NCBI GenBank assembly: GCA_028752905.1
Contig: JAQNBH010000004.1
Location: forward strand, 2,340,610-2,404,609
Source: Cladorhizidae sp. MBARI D1340-BT2
Taxonomy: Eukaryota > Porifera > Demospongiae > Poecilosclerida > Cladorhizidae
Direction of reading: 5' to 3'
DNA: 64,000 nt
Positions within the stretch are counted from its first letter, which is position 1; each line of letters starts with the position of its first letter. Under the pieces are notes generated by a model. That model was not told where the DNA came from. It did not search any database and was given only the letters and a program-made list of their open reading frames with translations. Of the stretch, positions 49,501-60,125 are shown piece after piece. Made by a program: the position numbers and the translations under genes.

Positions 49501-52500
49501 CACATTACATATACACTGGCAGGTACCACATTACATATACACTGGCAGGCATCACATATACACTGGCAGGCACCACATTACATATACACTGGCAGGCACC
49601 ACATTACATATACACTGGCAGGCACCACATTACATATACACTGGCAGGCACCACATTACATATACACTGGCAGGCATCACATTACATATACACTGGCAGG
49701 CACCACATTACATATGCACTGGCAGGCATCACATTACATATACACTGGCAGGCATCACATTACATATGCACTGGCAGGCATCACATTACATATACACTGG
49801 CAGGCATCACATTACATATACACTGGCAGGCACCACATTACATATACACTGGCAGGCATCACATTACATATACACTGGCAGGCATCACATTACATATACA
49901 CTGGCAGGCACCACATTACATATACACTGGCAGGCATCACATTACATATACACTGGCAGGTACCACATTACATATACACTGGCAGGTACCACATTACATA
50001 TACACTGGCAGGTACCACATTACATATACACTGGCAGGCACCACATTACATATACACTGGCAGGCACCACATTACATATACACTGGCAGGCACCACATTA
50101 CATATACACTGGCAGGCACCACATTACATATACACTGGCAGGCACCACATTACATATACACTGGCAGGCACCACATTACATATGCACTGGCAGGCATCAC
50201 ATTACATATACACTGGCAGGCACCACATTACATATACACTGGCAGGCATCACATTACATATGCACTGACCACATTACATATGCACTGGCAGGCACCACAT
50301 TACATATGCACTGGCAGGCACCACATTACATATGCACTGGCATACACCACATTACATATACACTGGCAGGCATCACATTACATATACACTGGCAGGCATC
50401 ACATTACATATACACTGGCAGGCATCACATTACATATACACTGGCAGGCACCACATTACATATACACTGGCAGGCATCACATTACATATACACTGGCAGG
50501 TACCACATTACATATACACTGGCAGGCACCACATTACATATACACTGGCAGGCACCACATTACATATACACTGGCAGGTACCACATTACATATACACTGG
50601 CAGGTACCACATTACATATACACTGGCAGGCACCACATTACATATACACTGGCAGGCACTACATTACATATACACTGGCAGGCATCACATTACATATACA
50701 CTGGCAGGCACCACATTCCATATACACTGGCAGGCACCACATTCCATATACACTGGCAGGCACCACATTACATATACACTGGCAGGCACCACATTACATA
50801 TGCACTGGCAGCACCACATTACATATACACTGGCAGGCACCACATTACATATACACTGGCAGACACCACATTACATATACACTGGCAGGCACCACATTAC
50901 ATATGCACTGGCAGGCATCACATTACATATACACTGGCAGGCACCACATTCCATATACACTGGCAGGCACCACATTACATATACACTGGCAGGCACCACA
51001 TTACATATGCACTGGCAGGCATCACATTACATATACACTGGCAGGCACCACATTACATATACACTGGCAGGCACCACATTACATATACACTGGCAGGCAT
51101 CACATTACATATACACTGGCAGGCACCACATTACATATACACTGGCAAGCATCACATTACATATACACTGGCAGGCACCACATTACATATACACTGGCAG
51201 GCATCACATTACATATACACTGGCAGGCACCACATTACATATACACTGGCAGGCATCACATTACATATACACTGGCAGGCACCACATTACATATACACTG
51301 GCAGGCATCACATTACATATACACTGGCAGGCATCACATTACATATACACTGGCAGGCACCACATTACATATACACTGGCAGGCATCACATTACATATAC
51401 ACTGGCAGGCATCACATTACATATACACTGGCAGGCACCACATTACATATACACTGGCAGGCACCACATTACATATACACTGGTCAGGCATCACATTACA
51501 TATACACTGGCAGGCGCCACATTACATATACACTGGCAGGCACCACATTACATATACACTGGCAGGCATCACATTACATATACACTGGCAGGCACCACAT
51601 TACATATACACTGGCAGGCATCACATTACATATACACTGGCAGGCACCACATTACATATACACTGGCAGACACCACATTACATATACACTGGCAGGCACC
51701 ACATTACATATACACTGGCAGGCACCACATTACATATACACTGGCAGGCACCACATTACATATACACTGGCAGGCACCACATTACATATACACTGGCAGG
51801 CACCACATTACATATACACTGGTAGGCACCACATTACATATACACTGGCAGGCACCACATTACATATACACTGGCAGGCACCACATTACATATACACTGG
51901 CAGGCATCACATTACATATACACTGGCAGGCACCACATTACATATACACTGGCAGGCATCACATTACATATACACTGGCAGGCACCACATTACATATACA
52001 CTGGCAGGCACCACATTACATATACACTGGCAGGCACTACATTACATATACACTGGCAGGCACCACATTACATATACACTGGCAGGCACCACATTACATA
52101 TACACTGGCAGGCATCACATTACATATACACTGGCAGGCACCACATTACATATACACTGGCAGGTACCACATTACATATACACTGGCAGGCATCACATTA
52201 CATATACACTGGCAGACACCACATTACATATACACTGGTAGGCACCACATTACATATACACTGGCAGGCATCACATTACATATACACTGGCAGGCACCAC
52301 ATTACATATACACTGGCAGGCATCACATTACATATACACTGGCAGGCACCACATTACATATACACTGGCAGGCACCACATTACATATACACTGGCAGGCA
52401 CTACATTACATATACACTGGCAGGCATCACATTACATATACACTGGCAGGCACCACATTACATATACACTGGCAGGCACCACATTACATATACACTGGCA

Positions 52501-54517
52501 GGCATCACATTACATATACACTGGCAGGCATCACATTACATATACACTGGCAGGCACCACATTACATATGCACTGGCAGGCACCACATTACATATACACT
52601 GGCTGGCACCACATTACATATACACTGGCAGGTACCACATTACATATACACTGGCAGGCATCACATTACATATACACAGGCAGGCACCACATTACATATA
52701 CACTGGCAGGCACCACATTACATATACACTGGCAGGCACCACATTACATATACACTGGCTGGCACCACATTACATATACACTGGCAGGCACCACATTACA
52801 TATGCTGCAGGCACAGCTTTGAATAAGAAATCCAAGGATCCCAACAAGCAGAAATGAAGTTGATGGTGATCAAATCAACCTGCTATAATATTAATGATGA
52901 TGCAAATTATGACCATCATAATTTAGGAATTGCATGTCAGATGATCACGTTGAGCCAATCAGAATACCTAATACTAATCTAAATCTGATGTCTTCCCTTC
53001 AAAAGGGTCCTTCATTAGATAAGAGATATCTGGTGTCTGAGCATAGGATTAGATACAGCATCAGTGACCACGTATAATATAAGGCATCAGATGACTCGAA
53101 AGGTTCTTATTGCCTCGAGTGCTACTGTAGCCTTCCTGCATTGACCTCTAGTAGAGCCTCCAAATGTTCATTAGCTCCTTCAGTCTGCCTACCCAGTTGG
53201 TTCAATTTCTGGAAGGACAGCTTTCTTCTGGCCATAGCCCTAGCCCTGGTCCTAGCCCTGGTCCTAGCCCTGGTCCTAGCCCAGGTCCTAGCCCTGGTCC
53301 TAGCCCAGGTCCTAGCCCTGGTCCTAGCCCTGGTCCTAGCACAGGTCCTAGCCCCCTAGCCCAGGTCGTAGCCCTGGTCCTAGCCCTGGTCCTGGTCCTA
53401 GCCCTGGTCCTAGCCCAGGTCCTAGCCCTGGTCCTAGCCCTGGTCCTAGCCCTGGTCCTAGCCCTGGTCCTAGCCCTGGTCCTAGCCCTGGTCCTAGCCC
53501 TGGTCCTAGCCCAGGTCCTGTCCTAGCCCTGGTCCTAGCCCTGGTCCTAGCCCTGGTCCTAGCCCTGGTCCTAGCCCTGGTCCTAGCCCAGGTCCTGTCC
53601 TAGCCCTGGTCCTAGCCCTGGTCCTAGCCCTGGTCCTAGCCCTGGTCCTAGCCCTGGTCCTAGCTCAGGTCCTAGCCCAGGTCCTAGCCCAGGTCCTAGC
53701 CCTGGTCCTAGCCCTGGTCCTAGCCCTGGTCCTAGCCCTGGTCCTAGCCCTGGTCCTAGCCCAGGTCCTAGCCCTGGTCCTAGCCCTGGTCCTAGCCCAG
53801 GTCCTAGCCCTGGTCCTAGCCCTGGTCCTAGCCCTGGTCCTAGCCCTAGCCCTGGTCCTATCCCTGGTCCTATCCCTGGTCCTAGCCCTGGTCCTAGCCC
53901 TTGTCCTAGCGTCCTAGCCCTGGTCCTAGCCCTGGTCCTAGCCCTGGTCCTAGCCCTGGTCCTAGCCCTGGTCCTAGCCCAGGTCCTAGCCCTGGTCCTA
54001 GCCCTGGTCCTAGCCCTGGTCCTAGCCCTGGTCCTAGCCCTGGTCCTAGCCCTGGTCCTAGCCCAGGTCCTAGCCCTGGTCCTAGCCCTGGTCCTAGCCC
54101 AGGTCCTAGGAAGTATTACGTTCTCCAACTAGATGCAGTCAATCGTTTAGTAAAACTGTTTTCTTCACGCGCTGCATGTGGCCAATTTGTGCATCTGTGT
54201 AATAAATACAAAATTGTGGCTGTGTAATTAATACAAAATTGTGGCTATTAATTTGTGCTGATTGCAAGCGAGTCACATGATTTAGCATGATTAAATTGCC
54301 TGCACAACTTTCATGATATTCACAATAATTATCAAACATTTCAATCAGTATCCAGACACATTCTCACACCGAATAAAACTCGCGATCAGCAAATCTGAGC
54401 AGCTCGCCAAACATGTTGCTCCATGAATGCAGGAAGAAGTAGCCGGCCATGAAGTGCAGAATCATCCCCCACAACATGCAGTGAAGAAATGTCTCCATCA
54501 ACTGCTTGACATTCATC
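34371..54517 (-). CDS. SOAT: Sterol O-acyltransferase (SOAT/ACAT), 3' half; four exons
   Basis: This enzyme esterifies cholesterol or other sterols with fatty acyl-CoA in the ER membrane (MBOAT family). The exons on the minus strand are 54517-54370, 38780-38682, 37345-37207 and 34561-34371. Their phases agree: the first junction and the second are phase 0, and the third splits an Ala codon G|CT. Joined, they give ~190 C-terminal residues. Motifs in order: [20 protein letters not shown]; the FYxDWW signature completed across the first junction (EFYS|DWWT); [23 protein letters not shown], which carries the expected active-site His; and the C-terminal segment [13 protein letters not shown]. This last is the counterpart of the 'WYARQHCPL' end of animal SOATs, which separates it from DGAT1. 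Several hydrophobic membrane segments are visible. The N-terminal exons lie beyond or are not recognised between 54.5 and 64 kb. The introns are 15.6, 1.3 and 2.6 kb, all filled with tandem arrays. Confidence 0.93.
34905..35945. repeat. Minisatellite, 27-bp unit, ~38 copies, in SOAT intron
   Basis: Monomer CACATCCACATAGATAGATA plus CAGCAAG, with CAGCATG and CATCAAC variants. The unit is nine codons, so several frames on both strands stay open (for example HIHIDRYSK). It lies in the intron between exons c and d. Confidence 0.96.
36038..36200. mobile_element. Inverted pair of Penelope-like hammerhead ends
   Basis: Two ~78-bp arms (36038-36115 and 36121-36200) face each other across TTTTT. On the minus strand CTGATGA (36114-36108), stem GGCTAG/CTAGTC with a 5-nt loop, and GAAACGTC (36089-36082) match the conserved core of the minimal hammerhead ribozymes of Penelope-like retroelements. 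The plus-strand copy reads CTGGTGA (36122-36128) and GAAACGTC (36147-36154). One extra A sits between CTGATGA and the stem. I find no obvious stem I, so activity is doubtful. It is intronic within SOAT. Confidence 0.6.
36470..36730 (+). mobile_element. Diverged single-arm copy of the TTAA foldback family
   Basis: It shares TACGACTTTGGAGCTCCATAG, ATATATAGCTCAAAAGATAG and AGTGGCTAGAGGAAGCTCT, in the same order as one arm of the 30781-31403 palindrome, but is strongly diverged. It is intronic within SOAT. Confidence 0.7.
37089..37106. repeat. Poly-G run
   Basis: A run of ~18 G within the SOAT intron. Such poly-G/poly-C tracts recur near mobile-element ends in this window (12.11, 15.19 and 20.15 kb). 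Confidence 0.9.
37207..37345 (-). CDS. SOAT: SOAT exon c (139 nt) with the active-site His
   Basis: The acceptor is GTCTGTAG|TTG and the donor GGAG|GTACTAC. It is 46 codons plus one base: [13 protein letters not shown], then [11 protein letters not shown] and a hydrophobic stretch LLFLFGMFG. An alternative AG (37336-37335) would break the phase set by exon b, so the upstream one is chosen. Confidence 0.9.
37577..38545. repeat. Minisatellite, 33-bp unit, ~29 copies, in SOAT intron
   Basis: Monomer GTTGTGTTGCTGCATGTAGT plus TAAGCTAGCAGTG, almost invariant (TAGC for TAGT in a few). Eleven codons per unit leave a 315-codon plus frame ([11 protein letters not shown]). It lies in the intron between exons b and c. 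Confidence 0.97.
38682..38780 (-). CDS. SOAT: SOAT exon b (99 nt)
   Basis: The acceptor is TGTTACAG|GAT and the donor GAT|GTGAGT, a strong consensus. Exactly 33 codons in phase 0, beginning [12 protein letters not shown] and ending YIYQDLKD. Past the donor the frame stops within eight codons. Confidence 0.92.
38831..38992. repeat. 56-bp tandem repeat, 3 copies
   Basis: Copies of ATGGCGTGCCACTAGCAATC start at 38839, 38895 and 38951. It lies just inside the big SOAT intron. Confidence 0.93.
38993..39404. other. Intronic unique sequence
   Basis: Nothing recognised. It joins the 56-bp repeat to the 42-bp array. Confidence 0.5.
39405..47440. repeat. Giant 42-bp array, ~190 copies, 8.0 kb, in SOAT intron
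   Basis: Monomer GAGCACTGCACTCACTGATA, then GACAGGCACATACCCTATCA and GA. Nearly all copies are full length. A single 12-bp deletion near 40165 is in frame. A few sites vary in an almost binary way: GACAGG/GCCAGG, CTATC/CTGTC, and ACTCACTG/ACTGACTG/ACTTACTG. Each unit can fold through CTGATAG and CTATCAG. Because 42 is divisible by three, both strands are open for about 2,700 codons ([14 protein letters not shown] on plus, [14 protein letters not shown] on minus). Lying inside a well-defined intron, it is best read as a minisatellite. Confidence 0.97.
47523..47862. repeat. 17-bp CTAGGG-rich array, ~20 copies
   Basis: Monomer GGGCTAGGGCTAGGACA, with occasional extra GGGCTA hexamers and GGGCAG variants. 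It is G-rich on the plus strand, with quadruplex potential. It is intronic within SOAT. Confidence 0.95.
47896..47965. repeat. Leader A, copy of 49105-49180
   Basis: It shares AAAACTAATTGCATTAT, GACCTGACAGATGGAGA and CAGAGAAGC with the sequence in front of the next array. Its 3' part (CAAGCCAGTGCAAGAAGGAGC) looks like a diverged 29-bp monomer. Confidence 0.75.
47975..49060. repeat. Minisatellite, 29-bp unit, ~37 copies
   Basis: Monomer ACTCGAGCCAGACTAAGAAA plus GATCTGGTC, alternating with TCTCGAGCC. Each unit has an XhoI (CTCGAG) and a BglII (AGATCT) word. It is intronic within SOAT. Confidence 0.97.
49105..49180. repeat. Leader B, copy of 47896-47965
   Basis: AAAACTAAATGCATTAT, GACCTGACAGATAGAGA and CAGAGAAGC precede the 26-bp array, as leader A precedes the 29-bp array. 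This implies a segmental duplication before or during array growth. Confidence 0.75.
49245..52808. repeat. Minisatellite, 26-bp unit, ~137 copies, 3.6 kb
   Basis: Monomer ACATTACATATACACTGGCA plus GGCACC, with GGCATC and GGTACC variants and ATGCAC for ATACAC. 26 is not divisible by three, so the reading frame rotates every three units. All three plus frames are open (up to 1,194 codons). It is intronic within SOAT. Confidence 0.97.
52809..53232. other. Intronic unique sequence
   Basis: No gene or repeat recognised between the 26-bp and 12-bp arrays. Confidence 0.5.
53233..54110. repeat. 12-bp CCTAGCCCTGGT array, ~72 copies
   Basis: Monomer CCTAGCCCTGGT with CCTAGCCCAGGT variants. It is C-rich on plus and G-rich on the transcribed (minus) strand. 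It ends ~260 bp from SOAT exon a, inside the intron. Open frames of ALV/PSPG or RTRA/GLGP type are artefacts. Confidence 0.96.
54370..54517 (-). CDS. SOAT: SOAT exon a (148 nt)
   Basis: The acceptor AG lies at 54519-54518 and the donor is TCG|GTGTGAG at 54370/54369. One base precedes the first full codon (ATG, Met-Asn-Val-Lys). It encodes 49 residues, ending [12 protein letters not shown] more upstream exon must supply the split codon. Confidence 0.9.
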
Positions 54518-54745
54518 CTTATTCATACAAGCAAAGAGAAATATACATCATCTGATTGGTCGTATCTACCTCATATGTGCTTCACTTGAGACCTTATTCT
54601 CATGCATCGCTACAGGACAACACATTATCTCTAATAGCAGGGGCTATCCAACCAAATATTGTAACATTCAATTCATGTTTTTGTTAATGATTTCACTTAA
54701 CAGGAAAAGGGAACTTGATATATCAGGTCACACATTCCTTTCCAT

Positions 54746-54750
<5 letters not shown>

Positions 54751-54782
<32 letters not shown>
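54751..54782. repeat. AC microsatellite
   Basis: (AC)16-like tract upstream of SOAT exon a on the minus strand. Confidence 0.95.
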
Positions 54783-54785
<3 letters not shown>

Positions 54786-54789
54786 GGCC

Positions 54790-55250
54790 TCGGACCGAAA
54801 TATCTTAGAAAAATATGTACTATCCATAGTACAAATCCAGAATATCCTCATGCAATTCTGAGGTAGTGTCTATACATGTATCCAGACAAACAGTTTCATC
54901 ACAAAACGACTACACAAGGTACTGTAAGGGGAAACTTTAAGTAGCGTGGAGAGCAGCTGATGACATCAATTAGAGGTGGACTATCATGCACCATCAGTCA
55001 GCACACATTACAGAACAAACTAAATGCATTCAAAAGTGTTCCTGACCTTATATAACCAGAATAGCTCTATTTCATTTTGAAATTGAAATTAAAATATATT
55101 TAAACAGGACTAGTCTTTAAAATTAGCATGTGTACAAGACTATATCTTATCGACATCTAGAATATATATCTATATGCTCTCCACTGCAGCTCATGTGGTG
55201 CAAAGGATTATTTCAGTGTATTTCATTCATCCGCCACCTACCACAAACCC
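54790..55250. other. Unique, probably SOAT intron
   Basis: No exon recognised. The next upstream SOAT exon was looked for on the minus strand and not found. Confidence 0.4.
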
Positions 55251-55252
55251 AT

Positions 55253-55370
55253 GCATAGGAGTGCATCCACCTACCACAAACCCATGCATAGGAGTGCATC
55301 CACCTACCACAAACCCATGCATAGGAGTGCATCCATCTACCACAAACCCATGCATAGGAGTGCATCCAAA
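55253..55370. repeat. 33-bp tandem repeat, ~4 copies
   Basis: Monomer GTGCATCCACCTACCACAAA plus CCCATGCATAGGA. On the minus strand it reads MHSYAWVCGRW in frame with an open reading of 73 codons. It lies beside a segment (55375-55440) resembling SOAT exon a. Confidence 0.92.
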
Positions 55371-55681
55371 ACATCACTACACACTCGCCCGCCAGTAGCC
55401 AGCACTGAAGAACATCACCCACCACAACATGCATAAACTAAAATATTTCCGGTTTGTTTTTTACAACTTGAAAAGATTCTCTTCTACTTGAGTGAAAAAT
55501 AGTTTTTGTTGAGTAGAAGTTTATACTGTGGCATATCAATGGTGGAGAACATGTGCAGGGAAAGACAATGCACCAGCTGCTCACACTGCATGCAGGCAGG
55601 CATGATGATAGTCTCTATGCACTGGAGTTGGAGGAACAATGGTCCGAGTATTATATATATATATACTCTGCTACCATGTTT

Positions 55682-55932
55682 CATCCAGGGGGTATCATAC
55701 TCCACTACCAGGTGTCATCCAGGGGGTATCATACTCCACTACCAGGTGTCATCCAGGGGGTATCATACTCCACTACCAGGTGTCATCCAGGGGGTATCAT
55801 ACTCCACTACCAGGTGTCATCCAGGGGGTATCATACTCCACTACCAGGTGTCATCCAGGGGGTATCATACTCCACTACCAGGTGTCATCCAGGGGGTATC
55901 ATACTCCACTACCAGGTGTCATCCAGGGGGAG
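55682..55932. repeat. 34-bp tandem repeat, ~7.4 copies
   Basis: Identical monomers GGTATCATACTCCACTACCA plus GGTGTCATCCAGGG. All three plus frames are open because the frame rotates; not coding. Confidence 0.97.
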
Positions 55933-57767
55933 GGGAGGATATCACTAATTTTCACTGATACCAAAGTTCAAATGCAAGTTGACTGTGTAGATCAGGTGAG
56001 ATCTGCTTAACACTATTCCAAATGTGAATGATCAAGGACTACTAGTAACTAGTGCATTGTAACTTACATAGAGAACAGACAAATGGCATCAGTAAGTTGA
56101 CAGCAACCCAGTAATAACAGTCATTGTTAACTCTATTTTTCAGTTCACCACAATGAAGGCATTTCTTCACTGAATTTTTAATTAAACAAAAACAGTCTCC
56201 TTGGCTTCATTGCCAGCACAGCATCAGAGTCCACTTCAGAGTGGTGGCCCTTCGATGGCTAAGGTCATCAGCTTGGACAGTGATGCTGGAAGCAGTGGAT
56301 TACGAAGTCGATCCTTGATCTGCTTCATGTCACTGAAGGACCGCTCAACAGTTGCAGTGGACACAGGAAGTACCATGGCTACGTATGGAGAGCAGAATCT
56401 TGATGTTGGGAAAGGTCACACACCTTGCCTCACTTCTCAGGAACAGTGTACGAGTTCCTTTCATGATGCAACCTTCATCTCCTCAAAGATGACCAATTTG
56501 AAAGCTTTCCGCTCTAGTCTTGTCTCCGGCTTATCAGCATCTGCCGGAGTTGAGAAGACTTCTCCCTCACACTCAATCTTTGTTGCCTCCCCATAGAATT
56601 CTAGGAGCTTCTCCAATTCTGCAGTGTCATATTGCTGTAGTTGCTGGACACCTGTTGGGCATTTCTGTGGGTCAAAGATGCTGAAAGCAGTCAAGAGGCC
56701 CAAGGCATCTTTGAAACGACAGCTGATTTGTCTGCTGACCTCTGCCAGGTATGGCTGCAGCACATTCTTATTTGAAACTCTCCCTTGCTGTCTCCAGATC
56801 TAGAACACCAATTGCAAGGTCTGCTACTGTGTTATGGACTGTGGACAGGTACTCCTGATCATTGGGATGGGATGTTCCTTGATCTGCTGTAGGGCAAGGT
56901 CACGAAATCATGACATTTGAGATGGGGAAAAAAACTCAATGGTATTGCCATAAAAGTTTATGTATATGAAAGTAGACTCCACTGCTTCAGAAAATGTGGA
57001 GTTTAGGCAGATATCTCCATTTACTACCCAGAACCATTGCTCTGAAGGAGAACATAATTTTGAGGCTCGTTTTTGAGTAAATATATCTAAAATGTACAAA
57101 AGCTAAAATCCTTCCTAAAATATAGCTATGCCACATAATTATGTTGATACTTTTGCGTGGGGATTTCAATCAACTTTCTATATTGAGAAAGATTTTTTGT
57201 TATTATCAACATGATATGGGTGCTTGATAGATTTTTGATTACCTGACATCACATGTAACAGCATCACGGAAAACATCAATAAGTTCCAGCTACCCTCATA
57301 GTTTTAAACCTATATTGATAAAATCTTGTAGTCTCCTTCCCTAACATAAGCCCCTACTGCCTACCAAAAATGGTCCATATTGAAGGAGGTTATTTCTTGT
57401 ATATTCCAATTAAAGTTTGTAACATGCATCACAGGGGGGAGAGGGTGTGTTCAATATGCTATACGTCAAAGGCTAAACATTAAATAAAAAACCCTGAGGG
57501 GGGTCTGCCTATCTGTCACATCAAAGGCTTCATGAAGATGCCAGAGTATGCCAATAGTCTGCCCTGTCTCCATGTGGCACCACAGCTCATAAGTTCTATT
57601 TAAAACCCATCAAAGGCAGGCAGTGCAGTGTATTAGAAGATCTAGCTCTCAGATTTATTCTATTCTCCATCACTTCAGTGCTGTCAACACTACATCACTT
57701 CATGGCAAGGTAACCATTTGTAGTTTCACTTTCTGTCAAGTTTATTCTTGATTTGTGGTTAGATTAA

Positions 57768-60120
57768 ATGGGCTTTCTTGGTTTAATTGAGGGATTAATT
57801 GATCATTTTAGCTCTTCAAAAAAGCAGCCCCTCACTGATGCTGAACGGGCAAGGAACTATCGTGAGAGAAAGAAGCTACTGGCAGCAGATGACTACAAGG
57901 CGTACAAGGTCAAGAATGCAAAGAGATGCCGGGACATTCGTATCAGGAAAAATAAAGAATTAGAACAACTGCCAGATCAAGTTCGCAAATACCAGCTACT
58001 GAAGCAGCGTGAGGCCACTCGCCAGCACGTAATAAAGCATCGTCAGGCAAATAAAACACTGTCCCAGACGCCTATACAGGAAACACCTTCAAAAACTGCT
58101 ATATGCAGTGCTAATACTCTTGCCAAGGCAGCTGCTCGTGTCCGCCGAACTCTTCTCAACGAACCTTTGAAGAAGAAAGCAGTATACAGAGCACTTTGTG
58201 AAGAATTTGGATTCTAATGTCCAGAACCCGCACCTAAGGATCTGAGTGAGGTCGAAAAAGGTGTACAAAACTACTACGAGAGAGATGACATCAGCCGTCA
58301 AGCACCGGGGCGAAAGGATGCCCGCAAAGTCGGCAAAGAAAAGAAACAAATTCGCCACCTTGTGTGCACCATAAAGGAATGCCATGCGCTATTCACACAG
58401 GAGTACCCCGACATACAAGTGGGACTGACAAAATTTAAATCCTTGAGGCCAGCACATGTAGAATACATGGGAAAGATGCCTCATCATGCCTGCATCTGCC
58501 AGTACCATGGAGACCTGATTCTCGCCCTAGAGGCCCTGAATAAGATTGAACCCGACATACCTCGATACGCCTCCACTACACCAGACTCCTTCGTATGCCA
58601 TGAACATACTACCAAATGCCGGCTCAATGAGTGCCATGCATGTTGTGACAGTCAGCTTTTCCTCCAGCTGACTGAAGAAGTCATCAAGGAGAACAAGAAT
58701 GTCTCATGGCTGGAGTGGGAGAAGAATGAGGACGAGAGATTGGTAAAAACACATCATGAGGGCACTACGAGTGATCTTGTTGACCATGTCGTGAATCTTC
58801 TTCCCAAGTTCCTCAAGCATGTTCTAGTGAAGAGAGCGCAAGCTGAGACCTATAACAAGCACAGAGCAGCTATGGAGACCTCATCACTGGACTACAACCC
58901 CAGTCATGCCATGCTCCAGGTATGAATTCTCACACCAATACTACCCCATTCCTCATAACTCACTCTTCTTTCACCACAACCAACTGTCATAACCAGGCCC
59001 TGACTTCATTGACTCACTCAGGCACTAAGTAACCGTTATTCCTTCCTAGGTGGACTTCTCGGAGAACTTTGAATGTATAGAGCAGGATGAGGTGCAGTCA
59101 GCACACTGGACTCATGCGGGCATATCACTGTTCACGTACTCCCTGTGGTATGGCGGGGAGCATCAGTGGTGTCCTCACCTCTGACTGCAAGGACCATTCC
59201 AAGTTCACTATCCTGCCTTACATGGACAAGATCTTTGAAACGCTACCTAATGAGGTAAAAAAATTCTGATAGCTATTGGGGGCCAGTTTCGCCTTCAACC
59301 TTCCTGCCATTTTCTGTAGCCCTGTAATTCAACCTACATAATACAACATTTTAGATCATTTCAAGGCCCCGCCCCACTCACTCACTATTCCCTGCAGGTT
59401 ACTGACATCAACATCTGGTCAGATGGGACCTCGGCCCAATTCAAGAGTCGATACATTGTTGATGCTCTACCTATGCTGGAGGAGAGACATTCTCTCAGCC
59501 TCACTTGGAACTACTTTGCCACCAGCCATGGGAAAGGCCCAATGGACGGTACCGGAGGCAGTACGAAGCGATATGTGTGGAATAGGATCAAGTCTCGCCA
59601 GTCACTTGTCCGCGATTCTGCCTCATTCGCAGCTGCAGCAGCCTTAATGCCATCAGTGATGGTTACTGATGTCATCAACGATGAGATAGTGGAGCGAAAT
59701 CATCAGATGGGGCTAGATGATGCATTCTGGGCAGCCTCACCTGTGGTAAATGGCATCTGTAATATGCATTGCATCAGAAAGGTTGGTGGGAAAGTACAAC
59801 ATGCTTGTCTCAGTAGAGACTTTGAGGTAGCTCAGGAGGTTGATATGGAAGTAGAGGAGAAGCAGGATATGGAAGTGGAGGAAAACTTCATCACTGCTAC
59901 TTTCAGCAAGAATGACTTCCTGGCATTAGCGTATGATGGAAAAGCATATCTTGGTGTTGTGGAGGGCAGCACGCCAACACATGTGGACATATCTTTTATG
60001 AAAAATGCCGGACTTGGCAGATACAACTGGCCGATGAAGCCAGATCGGCTCCCTGTCGAACGTGAGGATGTGTTCAAGCCCCAGCACCAATCTGCCACTC
60101 CTCCCGATTCTTTGGATTGA
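57768..60120 (+). pseudogene. Putative DDE-type transposase of the nested element, three exons
   Basis: The exons are 57768-58919, 59050-59254 and 59398-60120, all with GT-AG ends (CAG|GTATGA ... CCTAG|GTGGAC; GAG|GTAAAA ... CTGCAG|GTTACT). The basic N-terminus (LTDAERARNYRERKKLL) resembles a DNA-binding helix. A Cys/His cluster follows (PHHACICQYH; FVCHEHTTKCRLNECHACC), probably zinc-binding. Exon 2 starts VDFSENFECIEQDEVQSAHW; exon 3 has WSDGTSAQFKSRY and NYFATSHGKGPMDG. The conserved Asp residues suggest an RNase-H-fold DDE recombinase (inference). I know this protein family only as uncharacterised invertebrate proteins. Lesions: an in-frame TAA at 58215-58217, and one extra base in exon 2 near 59140. 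With only these two, the copy is young or the lesions are assembly errors. An AATAAA (60120-60125) overlaps the stop. Confidence 0.75.
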
Positions 60121-60125
60121 ATAAA
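60120..60125 (+). terminator. Polyadenylation signal AATAAA
   Basis: The hexamer begins on the last base of the TGA stop of the nested element's gene, which is unusually tight. Confidence 0.55.

Noticed and set aside
49138..52822. Overlapping open frames up to 1,194 codons (ITYTLAG...)
   Set aside because: The 26-bp unit rotates through all three frames, so every plus frame is open; a frame-independent artefact of a stop-free monomer.
53141..54128. PSPG / RTRA / GLGP repeat proteins
   Set aside because: 12-bp array in a SOAT intron; open on both strands.
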